A DNA stretch of 64,000 nt from positions 62,001-126,000 of the forward strand of contig NZ_QKLF01000006.1 in NCBI RefSeq assembly GCF_003224335.1. The letters are read 5' to 3'. This stretch comes from Curtobacterium sp. MCJR17_055 (GTDB lineage: Bacteria > Actinomycetota > Actinomycetes > Actinomycetales > Microbacteriaceae). The notes below the pieces were generated by a model. That model made no database searches, was not told the origin of the DNA, and was given only the letters and a program-made list of their open reading frames with translations. The stretch's first letter is position 1, and the number at the start of each line of letters is the position of its first letter. Shown here piece after piece: positions 32,791 through 41,390 of the stretch. Both the position numbers and the translations under genes were made by a program.

Positions 32791-32813
32791 ACAGTACGAC
32801 TGTCGGCGTACTG
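32791..32813. promoter_or_regulatory. Nested inverted repeats between OYE gene and pgi
   Basis: ACAGT-ACG-ACTGT (32791-32803) is a perfect palindrome that overlaps a wider repeat CAGTACG / CGTACTG (32792-32798 and 32807-32813). It lies 67 bases upstream of the OYE start and 126 bases upstream of pgi, a good place for an operator. Confidence 0.5.
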
Positions 32814-32938
32814 CTCGCCCAGGGCGCCTCCCCTGTGCGCGAGGTGAGTGCGACGGCACTACGCTCGGACGCGGCCCGCGACGCGATGCTGCGCCAGGTC
32901 TGCGGGCTGACCGAACTCTGGCGTCCAGGAGGACCGAA

Positions 32939-34660
32939 GTGACCGAATCCGCACCCGTCGACCCCACGACGACCGCAGGGTGGAAGCAGCTCGCCGGCAT
33001 CGCCGACGGCTTCTCCCCGGACCTCCGTGGGTGGTTCGACGCCGACCCCGGTCGTGCCGAGAAGTACACCTTCCAGGCAGCCGACCTGACCGTCGACCTC
33101 TCCAAGGGCCTGGTGACCGAGGAGGTCCTGCAGGCCCTCCTCCAGGTCGCCGAGGACACCGGCGTCGCCGAGCGGTACCAGGCGATGATCTCCGGCGAGC
33201 GGATCAACGTCACCGAGGACCGCGCCGTCCTGCACACCGCGCTGCGCCGTCCGGCGGCGACCGAGGGCCTCGTGCCCGCCGCGCCCCTGACCGTCGACGG
33301 GCAGGACGTCGACGCCGACGTGCACGCCACGCTCGACAAGGTCTACGGCTTCGCCGAGCAGGTCCGTTCCGGCGCGTGGACCGGTGTCACCGGCAAGCGC
33401 ATCGAGACCGTCGTCAACATCGGCATCGGCGGGTCCGACCTCGGCCCGGTCATGGTCTACGAAGCCCTCAAGCCGTACGTGCAGCAGGGGCTCGAGGTCC
33501 GCTTCGTCTCGAACATCGACCCGGCCGACATCGCCGAGAAGACGGCCGGCCTCGACCCCGAGACCACGCTCTTCATCGTCGCGTCGAAGACCTTCGGCAC
33601 CCTCGAGACGCTCACGAACGCCCGTCTCGCCCGCCAGTGGCTGTGGCAGGGTCTCGGCCTCGCCGACGCCGGCGACGACGAGAAGAAGGACGCCGTCGCG
33701 AAGCACTTCGTCGCCGTCTCGACCGCGCTCGACAAGGTCGCCGCGTTCGGCATCGACCCGGAGAACGCCTTCGGCTTCTGGGACTGGGTGGGCGGCCGCT
33801 ACTCGGTCGACTCCGCCATCGGCACGAGCGTCGTCATCGCGATCGGCAAGGAGAACTGGGAGCAGTTCCTCGCCGGCTTCCACGCCATCGACGAGCACAT
33901 GCGCACCGCGCCCCTCGCCGAGAACGTCCCGGTCCTGATGGGCCTGCTCAACGTCTGGTACACGAACTTCCTCGGGGCCCAGAGCCACGCGGTCCTGCCG
34001 TACACGCAGTACCTGCACCGCTTCCCCGCGTACCTGCAGCAGCTCACGATGGAGTCGAACGGCAAGCGGGTCCGCTGGGACGGCTCGGACGTCGTCACCG
34101 ACACCGGCGAGGTCTTCTGGGGCGAGCCCGGCACGAACGGCCAGCACGCGTTCTACCAGCTCATCCACCAGGGCACGCGCCTGATCCCGGCCGACTTCAT
34201 CACGGTCGCGAAGCCCGCGCACGCGCTGCAGGACGAGACCGGCGACGGGAAGGCCGTGCAGCCGGGCCAGGACGTGCACACCCTGTTCCTCGCGAACTTC
34301 TTCGCCCAGTCGAAGGCGCTCGCGTTCGGCAAGACCGCTGACGAGGTCCGCGCCGAGGGCACCACGGACGAGGCGATCGTCGCCGCCCGCACCTTCACCG
34401 GGAACAAGCCGAGCACGTCGATCCTGGCGCCCGAACTCACCCCGAGCGTCCTCGGCCAGCTGATCGCCCTCTACGAGCACATCGTGTTCACCGAGGGGAC
34501 CATCTGGGGCATCGACTCGTTCGACCAGTGGGGCGTGGAGCTCGGCAAGCAGCTCGCGCTGCAGGTCACCCCGGCCGTGCAGGGCGACCGTGCGGTCCTC
34601 GACGCGCAGGACTCCTCGACGAAGGCGCTCATCGCGAAGTACCTCGAGCTGCGCGGCTGA
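32939..34660 (+). CDS. pgi: Glucose-6-phosphate isomerase
   Basis: Cytoplasmic enzyme interconverting glucose 6-phosphate and fructose 6-phosphate. The 573-residue protein has all PGI landmarks: [20 protein letters not shown] (phosphate-binding loop, about residues 159-178), [31 protein letters not shown] (family signature), [24 protein letters not shown] (catalytic Glu and His region) and [17 protein letters not shown] at the C terminus. GTG 32939 has AGGAGG six bases upstream; the frame stays open far upstream but with no protein-like sequence. It is followed by a strong hairpin. It links the many sugar genes in the window to glycolysis. Confidence 0.97.
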   Translation: MTESAPVDPTTTAGWKQLAGIADGFSPDLRGWFDADPGRAEKYTFQAADLTVDLSKGLVTEEVLQALLQVAEDTGVAERYQAMISGERINVTEDRAVLHTALRRPAATEGLVPAAPLTVDGQDVDADVHATLDKVYGFAEQVRSGAWTGVTGKRIETVVNIGIGGSDLGPVMVYEALKPYVQQGLEVRFVSNIDPADIAEKTAGLDPETTLFIVASKTFGTLETLTNARLARQWLWQGLGLADAGDDEKKDAVAKHFVAVSTALDKVAAFGIDPENAFGFWDWVGGRYSVDSAIGTSVVIAIGKENWEQFLAGFHAIDEHMRTAPLAENVPVLMGLLNVWYTNFLGAQSHAVLPYTQYLHRFPAYLQQLTMESNGKRVRWDGSDVVTDTGEVFWGEPGTNGQHAFYQLIHQGTRLIPADFITVAKPAHALQDETGDGKAVQPGQDVHTLFLANFFAQSKALAFGKTADEVRAEGTTDEAIVAARTFTGNKPSTSILAPELTPSVLGQLIALYEHIVFTEGTIWGIDSFDQWGVELGKQLALQVTPAVQGDRAVLDAQDSSTKALIAKYLELRG

Positions 34661-34674
34661 CGCCGCCGCCCGGC

Positions 34675-34735
34675 CGGGAGGCCCGGGGCACGCAGGCAGG
34701 GCGACGTCCCTGTCCGGCGGGCCCCGGGCCTCCCG
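34675..34735 (+). terminator. Hairpin terminator after pgi
   Basis: CGGGAGGCCCGGGGC (34675-34689) pairs with 34721-34735 over 15 bases. The loop contains a smaller CAGGG/CCCTG hairpin. Confidence 0.75.
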
Positions 34736-34793
34736 TCATCCCGGGCCTCCGGTCGTCTGAGCCGGCCGTCCGGGCCGGTCGTACGTCCGGCCC

Positions 34794-35480
34794 TCAGGTG
34801 CGTCGGGCGAGCACCACGGAGTCCTCGAGCGTCGCCGTGCCACCGTCCGGTCCGGTGACGGTCCGCGTGCGCAGCTCCGCGACCTCGACCGTCCACCCGG
34901 CACCGAGTGCGAGCTGGCTGACCTGTTCCCCGGGCCCGACCAGGGGCTCGGCGTGCGCGTGCTCCTCGTGAGCGGCCCAGGACGGCGAGCCCGCGTGCCC
35001 GATCACGAGCAGGCGTCCCCGCGGGGCGACGAACGTCGTCGCACGGCGCAGCACCGCCGCCCGCGGGAACGACACCGACGAGTGCAGGAACGACGCGGAC
35101 ACGAGGTCGAACCGGTCGTCGGTGTCCCACCCGGCCAGGTCGGCCTGCACCCACCGCACCCGGTCGCCGAGCCCGGCACGCTCCGCCTCGGCCCGGCCCC
35201 GGTCCAGCGCGTTCGGCGCGATGTCCACCGCGGTCACCCGCCACCCCTGCGCCGCCAACCACAGGGCGTCGCCGCCCTCGCCGGACCCGAGGTCGAGGGC
35301 GGTGGGGCCGGTCTCGGCGCCGACGTGGTCCGACGCGCGATCGTCGTCCGTTCCGGGGACGAGCGGCCCGAGCGTGTCGACCAGGGATGCGTTCGGCCGC
35401 CCGGACCAGATCGGTGAGTCCCCGTAGCGGGCCGTCCAGAACGTCTCGGCTTCGGACCGGGGAGCGGGGTACGCAGTCAT
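34794..35480 (-). CDS. Class I SAM-dependent methyltransferase
   Basis: Methyltransferase of 228 residues with the Rossmann SAM-binding core. Motif I is ALDLGSGEGGDALWLAAQG (about residues 61-79), motif II VTAVDIAPNALDRG, then VQADLAGWDTDDRFDLVSASFLH (motif III/IV). It resembles thiopurine/tellurite-resistance-type or small-molecule methyltransferases with FWTARYGDSPIWSGRPNASLV at the N terminus, common in actinobacteria. ATG 35480 is preferred over an upstream reading that would enter the promoter region of the ole operon. It converges with pgi and diverges from oleA. Substrate unknown. Confidence 0.9.
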   Translation of the reverse strand: MTAYPAPRSEAETFWTARYGDSPIWSGRPNASLVDTLGPLVPGTDDDRASDHVGAETGPTALDLGSGEGGDALWLAAQGWRVTAVDIAPNALDRGRAEAERAGLGDRVRWVQADLAGWDTDDRFDLVSASFLHSSVSFPRAAVLRRATTFVAPRGRLLVIGHAGSPSWAAHEEHAHAEPLVGPGEQVSQLALGAGWTVEVAELRTRTVTGPDGGTATLEDSVVLARRT

Positions 35481-35521
35481 GCGCGCAGCATCCCACCGGC
35501 GCTCATCCAGGGCCAGTACGA

Positions 35522-35536
35522 TTGCCGGATCGGCAA
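35522..35536. promoter_or_regulatory. Palindrome upstream of the ole operon
   Basis: TTGCCG-GAT-CGGCAA, a perfect six-base-arm inverted repeat 84 bases before oleA, beside a -10-like TACGAT (35517-35522). A second small repeat ATAC-GGAA-GTAT lies at 35593-35604. Either could bind a regulator of oleA or of the divergent methyltransferase. Confidence 0.5.
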
Positions 35537-35619
35537 CGGGGACGACAACCCCGGGGTCCGTTCGACGCAGTCGCAACGGAGACCCAGCCTCGATACGGAA
35601 GTATGTGCAAGTGACGATC

Positions 35620-36693
35620 ATGACCGAGCGGCCTCAGCAGGACACCCCGAGCGCCGAGACGGAGCGACCCGGCAACGCGACCGTCCGTTTCCAGAACGCC
35701 GCGATCCTCGCCGTGGAGACCACCGTCGCCGAGCGCGTGACCACGTCCGCGGACATCGAGGAGAAGCTCCGCGGTGTGCTCCGCCGCCTGCGCCTGCCGA
35801 TGGGGCTGCTTGAACGCGTCGCCGGGGTGCGGGAGCGCCGCAACTGGGGCGAGGACCAGTCCTTCCAGACCGCCGCGATCGACGCCGGACGTCGGGCGAT
35901 GGCGGCCGCGGGGATCAAGCCGGAGGACGTCGGCCTGCTCATCAACACGTCGGTGACCCGTCCGCACCTCGAGCCCTCGGTGGCCGTGCGGCTGCACCAC
36001 GGTCTCGGCCTGCCGACGTCGGCGATCAACTTCGACATCGCGAACGCCTGCCTCGGCTTCGTCAACGCGATGAGCGTCGCCGCGGGCATGATCGACTCGG
36101 GGCAGATCAAGTACGCGCTCATCGTGGACGGCGAGGACGCCGACCAGGTGCAGCTCAACACGATCGACCGCCTGAACCAGGGCGGGCGGAACCGCAAGGA
36201 CTTCATGAGCGAGTTCGCCAGCCTGACGCTCGGCTCCGGCGCTGCCGCCGCCGTGCTCGGCCCGGCCGACCTGCACCCGGCCGGCCACCGGATCGTCGGC
36301 GGCGTCACCCGCGCGGCGACCCAGTGGTACGACCTGTGCGTCGGCAGCGTGGACGGGATGTTCACGGACGCGAAGATGCTGCTCAAGGGCGGCATGGAAC
36401 TCGTCGTCGCCGCCTGGAACGAGGCCCGCGCCCACTTCGACTGGGCCGACATGGACCGCTACGTCCTGCACCAGGTCTCGGACGTGCACACGAACGCCTT
36501 CGTCCAGGCGATCGGTGTCGAGCGCGACAAGGTCCCCACCACCTACGAGCGCTTCGGCAACGTCGGCCCGGCGTCGATCCCGATCACCCTCGCGGACGAG
36601 GTCACCCGCGGCTCCATCCGCCCCGGGGACCGCGTGTTCCTCGGCGGTGTCGGCTCCGGCATCAACACGGCGATGATGGAACTGCGCTGGTGA
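35620..36693 (+). CDS. oleA: OleA, acyl-CoA head-to-head condensing thiolase
   Basis: First enzyme of long-chain olefin biosynthesis: it joins two fatty acyl-CoAs to a beta-keto acid. The 357-residue thiolase-fold protein carries the catalytic Cys144 (ANACLGF), His284 (YVLHQVSD) and Asn314 (FGNVGP) of the FabH/OleA group. Glu118 in RPHLEPSV corresponds to the Glu117 base known in Xanthomonas OleA and separates it from FabH. The context (OleBC fusion, OleD) confirms the call. ATG 35620 is used; a GTG nine bases upstream is an alternative. The stop overlaps the next start (GTGA). The products are probably long-chain internal alkenes of the membrane. Confidence 0.95.
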   Translation: MTERPQQDTPSAETERPGNATVRFQNAAILAVETTVAERVTTSADIEEKLRGVLRRLRLPMGLLERVAGVRERRNWGEDQSFQTAAIDAGRRAMAAAGIKPEDVGLLINTSVTRPHLEPSVAVRLHHGLGLPTSAINFDIANACLGFVNAMSVAAGMIDSGQIKYALIVDGEDADQVQLNTIDRLNQGGRNRKDFMSEFASLTLGSGAAAAVLGPADLHPAGHRIVGGVTRAATQWYDLCVGSVDGMFTDAKMLLKGGMELVVAAWNEARAHFDWADMDRYVLHQVSDVHTNAFVQAIGVERDKVPTTYERFGNVGPASIPITLADEVTRGSIRPGDRVFLGGVGSGINTAMMELRW

Positions 36694-39446
36694 CACCGCG
36701 GTTGCCGCGCGCCGCCGCGACCACGGCTCCGGCGACGCTCCCACCGCCCCTGCCCGGACTCGACTCGGCGTGGTCCCGTCTGGTCACCGTCCCCGCGTCA
36801 GCCGGTCCGACGGCGGGCACGGCCCGACCCGAGCGCACCTGGCACCTGCTCGACACGGCCGGGCAGCTCGACGAGCTCGGCCTGGAGCCCGTCGGCACCC
36901 TGCTGTGTGTGCACGGCAACCCGACCTGGTCCTACCTGTGGCGCTCGGTGCTCGCGCGCTCGCTCGAGGTCGCCGCGGCCGGTGGCCCCGTGTGGCGTGT
37001 GGTCGCCGTCGACCAGCTCGGGATGGGTTTCTCGGAGCGCACCGGCGAGGACCACCGTCTGGCCGACCGGGTCGCGGACCTCGGCGCGTTGACCGACGAG
37101 CTCGGCCTGACCGGGCCGGTCGTCACGCTCGGTCACGACTGGGGCGGTGTCGTCTCGCTCGGCTGGGCCGTCGACCACCCCGACCTCGTCGTCGCGGTGA
37201 CGACCTGCAACACCGCGGTCCACCAGCCCGACGACGCCCCGATCCCGGCACCCCTGCGCCTCGCACTCCGCCCGCACCTGCTCGGCCGGGCCACGGTCGT
37301 GACGCCGGCGTTCATCGAGACCACCCTCGCGATCGCGCACCCGCGGCTCGACCGGGCGACCGCCGACGCCTACCGCGCCCCGTACCGCGGCGCTGCCCGA
37401 CGGGGGGCGGTCGGCGGGTTCGTCGCGGACATCCCCGTCGACGCGCAGCACCCGAGCGCGGCCGAACTCGACCGCATCGCAGCCGGCGTCGCCGCGCTCG
37501 ACGTCCCCGCCCTGCTCCTCTGGGGACCGCGCGACCCGGTGTTCCTCGAGCGGTACCTCGACGACCTCGCGGCCCGTCTGCCGCAGGCCGACGTGCACCG
37601 GTTCGAGGGCGCCGGTCACCTGCTGCCGGACGACGCCGACGTGGCCGGGACGGTCTTCGACTGGCTCGGCGACCGCCTGCCGGACGGTGGTGCGGGCCTC
37701 CCGGCCGCCGATGTCGATGCCGATGCGGGCGAGCCGGTCGCTGTCGGACCTGGCCGCCCCCTCCCTGCCGGTCCGGGTCGCCCGCTCCCTGCCGGTCCGG
37801 GCCGCCCGCTCTGGGCCCACCTCGAGGAGCTGCGGGACAGCGACGACGCCGCCCTGGTCGAGATGGCCGCCCCCGGCGGGACCCGCACGATCAGCTGGCG
37901 GCTGCTCGCCCGACGGATCGAGGAGGTCGCCGCGGGACTCGTCGACCTCGGTGTCCGTCCCGGCGACCGCGTGTCGCTCCTCGTGACCCCCGGCGCGGAC
38001 CTGACCGCCGCCCTGTACGCCTGCGTGCGCGTCGGCGCGGTCGTCGTCGTCGCCGATGCCGGTCTCGGCCTCCGCGGGCTGACCCGTGCCGTCCGCGGTG
38101 CCCGGCCCGACTGGGTCATCGGCGCGCTGCCCGGACTCGCCGCCGCACGCGCGCTCGGCTGGCCCGGCCGCCGCATCGCCACCATCGCGCTCCCCGCACC
38201 GGCCCGTGCGGCCCTGCGCGTCGAGCACACCCTCGCCGCCGTCGCCCGCCGGGGAGCAGCACGCCTCGCTGCCGGCACCGCGCTGCCGGCAGCCCCGGCG
38301 CCCGACGCCCCGGCCGCGGTGCTCTTCACCTCGGGGTCGACCGGGCCCGCCAAGGGCGTCGTCTACACGCACGGCCAGCTCGGCGCGGTGCGGGACGCGC
38401 TCGCCGGGCAGTACGACGTCGGCGTCGGCACCGGACTCGTCGCCGGGTTCGCGCCCTTCGCGCTCCTCGGTCCCGCGCTCGGCGCTCGCTCCGTGGCACC
38501 GGACATGGACGTCACCGCGCCGCGCACCCTGACCGCCCGTGCGGTCGCGGACGCCGTCGCCGCGGCGGACGCCACCGTCGTGTTCCTGTCGCCGGCCGCG
38601 ATCGCGAACGTCGTCGCGACGGCGTCGGCGCTCACCGACGACGACCGCCGGGCACTCGGCCGCGTGCGGCTGTTCCTGTCGGCCGGAGCCCCGGTGTCGG
38701 CCGCGCTGCTGACCGCCGCGACCGAGCTCATGCCGAACGCCAGCGCCCACACCCCCTACGGGATGACCGAGGGGCTGCTCATGACCGACGTGGACCTCGA
38801 CGGGGTCACGGCCGCCTCGGCGTCCTCGTCGGCGGGCATCTGCGTCGGCCGACCCGCTGCGTCCGTCCGGGTGCGGATCGCGCCCCTCGACGAGGACGGC
38901 CGGGCGACCGGAGCGCTCATCGAGACGCCCGACGTCACCGGCGAGATCGTCGTCGCGGCGCCGCACGTGCGGGACCACTACGACCGGCTCTGGCGCACCG
39001 ACCGGGTCTCCCGTCTCGGGGTGGACGACCCGCGCGGACACCGCACCGGTGACGTCGGACACCTCGACGCCTCCGGGCGGCTCTGGGTCGAGGGCCGCAT
39101 GCAGCACGTCATCACGGCCCCGACCGGTGTCGTGACCCCGGTCGGGCCCGAGCAGCGCACGGAACGCGTCCCGGGCGTCGGGCGCGCGGGTGTCGTCGGC
39201 GTCGGTCCGTCCGGTACGCAGCAGGTGGTCGCCGTCGTGGAGACCGTCCCGGCCGCCCGTCGCCCCGCGCTCGCCGACCCGGCGCTCGCGGACGCCGTCC
39301 GGGCAGCGGCCGGGGTGCCCGTCGCCGCGGTGCTCGTCGTGCCGGAACTGCCGACCGACATCCGCCACAACTCGAAGGTGGACCGGGCACGCCTGGCGCG
39401 CTGGGCGTCCTCGGTGTTGGCGGGCGGACGGATGACCCGCCCGTGA
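36690..39446 (+). CDS. oleBC: OleBC fusion: beta-lactone decarboxylase and beta-lactone synthetase
   Basis: Fused enzyme of 918 residues for the last two steps to the alkene. Residues 1-330 are OleB, an alpha/beta-hydrolase of the haloalkane-dehalogenase type: HGNPTWSYLWR, nucleophile Asp150 in GHDWGG, and His310 in GAGHLLPDD. It decarboxylates the cis-beta-lactone. Residues 375-918 are OleC, an AMP-forming ligase fold (FTSGSTGPAKGVVYTHGQ, TPYGMTEGLLM, HRTGDVGHLDASGRLWVEG) that makes the beta-lactone from the beta-hydroxy acid. A flexible linker (332-374) contains repeats of PGRPLPAG. OleBC fusions are known in actinobacteria such as Micrococcus. GTG 36690 and the stop both overlap neighbours (GTGA). 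Confidence 0.94.
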   Translation: MTPRLPRAAATTAPATLPPPLPGLDSAWSRLVTVPASAGPTAGTARPERTWHLLDTAGQLDELGLEPVGTLLCVHGNPTWSYLWRSVLARSLEVAAAGGPVWRVVAVDQLGMGFSERTGEDHRLADRVADLGALTDELGLTGPVVTLGHDWGGVVSLGWAVDHPDLVVAVTTCNTAVHQPDDAPIPAPLRLALRPHLLGRATVVTPAFIETTLAIAHPRLDRATADAYRAPYRGAARRGAVGGFVADIPVDAQHPSAAELDRIAAGVAALDVPALLLWGPRDPVFLERYLDDLAARLPQADVHRFEGAGHLLPDDADVAGTVFDWLGDRLPDGGAGLPAADVDADAGEPVAVGPGRPLPAGPGRPLPAGPGRPLWAHLEELRDSDDAALVEMAAPGGTRTISWRLLARRIEEVAAGLVDLGVRPGDRVSLLVTPGADLTAALYACVRVGAVVVVADAGLGLRGLTRAVRGARPDWVIGALPGLAAARALGWPGRRIATIALPAPARAALRVEHTLAAVARRGAARLAAGTALPAAPAPDAPAAVLFTSGSTGPAKGVVYTHGQLGAVRDALAGQYDVGVGTGLVAGFAPFALLGPALGARSVAPDMDVTAPRTLTARAVADAVAAADATVVFLSPAAIANVVATASALTDDDRRALGRVRLFLSAGAPVSAALLTAATELMPNASAHTPYGMTEGLLMTDVDLDGVTAASASSSAGICVGRPAASVRVRIAPLDEDGRATGALIETPDVTGEIVVAAPHVRDHYDRLWRTDRVSRLGVDDPRGHRTGDVGHLDASGRLWVEGRMQHVITAPTGVVTPVGPEQRTERVPGVGRAGVVGVGPSGTQQVVAVVETVPAARRPALADPALADAVRAAAGVPVAAVLVVPELPTDIRHNSKVDRARLARWASSVLAGGRMTRP
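37747..37815 (+). repeat. Coding tandem repeat in the OleB-OleC linker
   Basis: Nearly three copies of a 24-base unit coding for PGRPLPAG. It forms the hinge between the two enzyme domains, so copy number changes would alter linker length without frameshift. Confidence 0.8.
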
Positions 39447-40405
39447 CGGTCCTGGTGACCGGTGCCAGCGGCTTCCTCGGGCGCGCCGTCGCCGCTGCCC
39501 TCCGGGACGCCGGGCACGACGTCCGGACCTTCCAGCGGCGACCGTCGCGCGTCGACGGGGTGGTCGACGTCCTCGGCACGGTGACCGACCCGGCAGCGGT
39601 GCGGTCCGCCGTGCGGGGCGTCGACGCCGTGGTGCACCTGGCGGCCAAGGTCTCGCTGGCCGGGGACCCGGCCGACTTCGAACGGGTCAACGTCGCGGGC
39701 ACGCGGGACCTGCTCGCGGCCGCGCGCGACGCCGGCGTCACGCGGTTCGTCTTCGTCTCGTCCCCGTCGGTCGCCCACGCGGGAGCGTCCATCGCCGGGG
39801 ATGACGCCACGACGGCCTCGCCCGGCAACGCCCGCGGCGAGTACGCCCGGACGAAGGCCGCCGCCGAACTGCTCGCGCTCGCCGCCGACGCCCCCGGGTT
39901 CGCGGTCGTCGCCGTCCGTCCGCACCTGGTCTGGGGCCCCGGCGACGAGCAGCTCGTCGGCCGCATCGTGGACCGCGCACGTCGTGGCCGTCTGCCGGTG
40001 CTCGACTCCGGTGCCGCCCTCATCGACTCCTGCTACGTCGACAACGCCGCGACCGCCATGGTCGCCGCGCTGGACCGCGCGGAGGCCGTGCACGGCAACG
40101 TCTACGTGGTCACGAACGGGGAGCCCCGACCGGTCGGAGAACTGCTGGCACGGATCTGCGTCGCGTCCGGCGTCCCGGCACCGGGGGCACACGCGCCGTC
40201 CGGGCTCGCCCGCGCGGTCGGGTCCGCGGTGGAGGCCGTGTGGCGCGTCCGACCCGGCACCGACGAGCCGCCGATGACGCGGTTCCTGGCGGAGCAGCTG
40301 TCGACCGCACACTGGTTCGACCAGCGGCGGACCCGGCGGGACCTGCACTGGGAGCCGACGGTGTCGATCGACGACGGCCTGCGGGCGCTGGCCGGGGCGC
40401 GCTGA
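39443..40405 (+). CDS. oleD: OleD, NADPH-dependent 2-alkyl-3-ketoacid reductase
   Basis: Extended SDR enzyme (320 residues) reducing the OleA product to the beta-hydroxy acid. The NADP-binding loop is VTGASGFLGRAVAAALRDAG (about residues 5-24). The catalytic elements are the Ser of FVFVSSPSVAHAG and the YARTK motif (Tyr-x-x-x-Lys) near residues 133-137. VRPHLVWGPGDEQLV and SCYVDNAATAMVAAL are standard for 3-beta-HSD-type SDRs, the OleD group. GTG 39443 overlaps the oleBC stop (GTGA), so oleA-oleBC-oleD is one coupled operon. The genes are in the order A-BC-D although the pathway order is A, D, C, B. Confidence 0.93.
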   Translation: MTVLVTGASGFLGRAVAAALRDAGHDVRTFQRRPSRVDGVVDVLGTVTDPAAVRSAVRGVDAVVHLAAKVSLAGDPADFERVNVAGTRDLLAAARDAGVTRFVFVSSPSVAHAGASIAGDDATTASPGNARGEYARTKAAAELLALAADAPGFAVVAVRPHLVWGPGDEQLVGRIVDRARRGRLPVLDSGAALIDSCYVDNAATAMVAALDRAEAVHGNVYVVTNGEPRPVGELLARICVASGVPAPGAHAPSGLARAVGSAVEAVWRVRPGTDEPPMTRFLAEQLSTAHWFDQRRTRRDLHWEPTVSIDDGLRALAGAR

Positions 40406-40424
40406 GCCGTCGCGCTGCGCGGGG

Positions 40425-41318
40425 TCACCGCTCGAGGAGCATCCGGCGCGCGAGCCGTGCGATCTCGCGGGTCGCGGGGGAGAGCGGGACGTCCCGCCGT
40501 CGGACGAGGGCGATCGTGTCGTACAGCGGCTCCGCGAACGGCACGGTGTGGATCCCGGCCGGGAAGGTCGGTGCCTCGGCGACGGCCCGCGAGACGATCG
40601 TGTCACCGGCACCCCGGGCGACGAGGTCGAGCGCCGAGTCGACGTGTTCGACCTCGATCCGGGCGGTGAGCGTGGCCCCGGCGAACTGCGCCCGTTCGGC
40701 GAGCTGCCGCCGGGTCGGATCACGCCACCCGTAGTGGGCGTCGTACAGGATGAGGTCCGCGGCCGCCAGGTCCTCGATCGTCACCGGCCGCGCGGTCCGC
40801 GCCGGGTCCGCCGAGGCGTAGAGGACGTCGTCGCGGCGGAGCGGCGTCACCTCGAGACCGTCGGCGTCGATCGGCAGGACGACGAGTCCCGCCTCGAGGT
40901 CCCCGGCGGTGACGGCATCGGCGACCTCGACCGAGTTCAGGCCGATCACGCGGAGCCGGACGTCCGGGTAGCGGGAGTGGAACCGTTCGAGCAGGCGGGA
41001 CAGGAAGTAGTAGTTCGCGTTGCGCAGGAGCCCGAAGGTGGCGACACCGCCCTGGAGGCTCGTGAGGTCCCGGAGCGTCCGGTCGGCGTCGTCGGCCGCC
41101 TCGACCGCCCGGCGCGCGTGCGGGAGGAGCGCCTCGCCGGCGCTCGTCAGCACGAGGCGGCGGCTGCCCCGGGTGAACAACCGCACCCCGTAGGACTCCT
41201 CGAGCCGACGGACCAGTTCCGACACGGACGGCTGCGCCATGCCGAGCTGGGCGGCGGCAGCGGAGAACGAGCCCGCCGTCGTGATGACGAGGAAGGCACG
41301 CAACTGGGTCAGGGTCAC
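40425..41318 (-). CDS. LysR-family regulator of the neighbouring sugar/amide operon
   Basis: LysR-type regulator of 297 residues. The HTH is at about residues 1-60 (LTQLRAFLVITTAGSFSAAAAQLGMAQPSVSELVRRLEESYGVRLF) and the periplasmic-binding-like effector domain follows from about 90 (VATFGLLRNANYYFLSRLLERF, RLRVIGLNSVEVADAV). The GTG start is preceded by TAGGGT ending six bases upstream on the minus strand, so the mRNA is probably leaderless. It diverges from the histidinol-dehydrogenase-like gene by only 72 bases, the classic LysR arrangement, and probably activates that operon in response to an intermediate of the pathway. Confidence 0.93.
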   Translation of the reverse strand: MTLTQLRAFLVITTAGSFSAAAAQLGMAQPSVSELVRRLEESYGVRLFTRGSRRLVLTSAGEALLPHARRAVEAADDADRTLRDLTSLQGGVATFGLLRNANYYFLSRLLERFHSRYPDVRLRVIGLNSVEVADAVTAGDLEAGLVVLPIDADGLEVTPLRRDDVLYASADPARTARPVTIEDLAAADLILYDAHYGWRDPTRRQLAERAQFAGATLTARIEVEHVDSALDLVARGAGDTIVSRAVAEAPTFPAGIHTVPFAEPLYDTIALVRRRDVPLSPATREIARLARRMLLER

Positions 41319-41324
41319 AGGGGA

Positions 41325-41335
41325 ACCCTATGGGT
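41325..41335. promoter_or_regulatory. Inverted repeat over the LysR promoter
   Basis: ACCC-TAT-GGGT overlaps the -10-like TAGGGT of the LysR gene (minus strand, 41325-41330). It is a candidate autoregulatory and activation site for the divergent operon. Confidence 0.5.
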
Positions 41336-41390
41336 GGTCGTGGATCATCTGGCCTTGTCCTTGCCGATCAGCCCGGGCAGGGTCGTCTCC

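Noticed and set aside
31673..32938. In-frame upstream extension of pgi
   Set aside because: The frame is open because it is antisense to the OYE gene. The clear AGGAGG before GTG 32939 and the family length fix the start there.
30899..34480. A 1193-residue minus-strand open frame over the kinase, OYE and pgi genes
   Set aside because: No family motif, extreme Arg/Gly/Asp bias, and it runs antisense to pgi, whose motifs are unmistakable.
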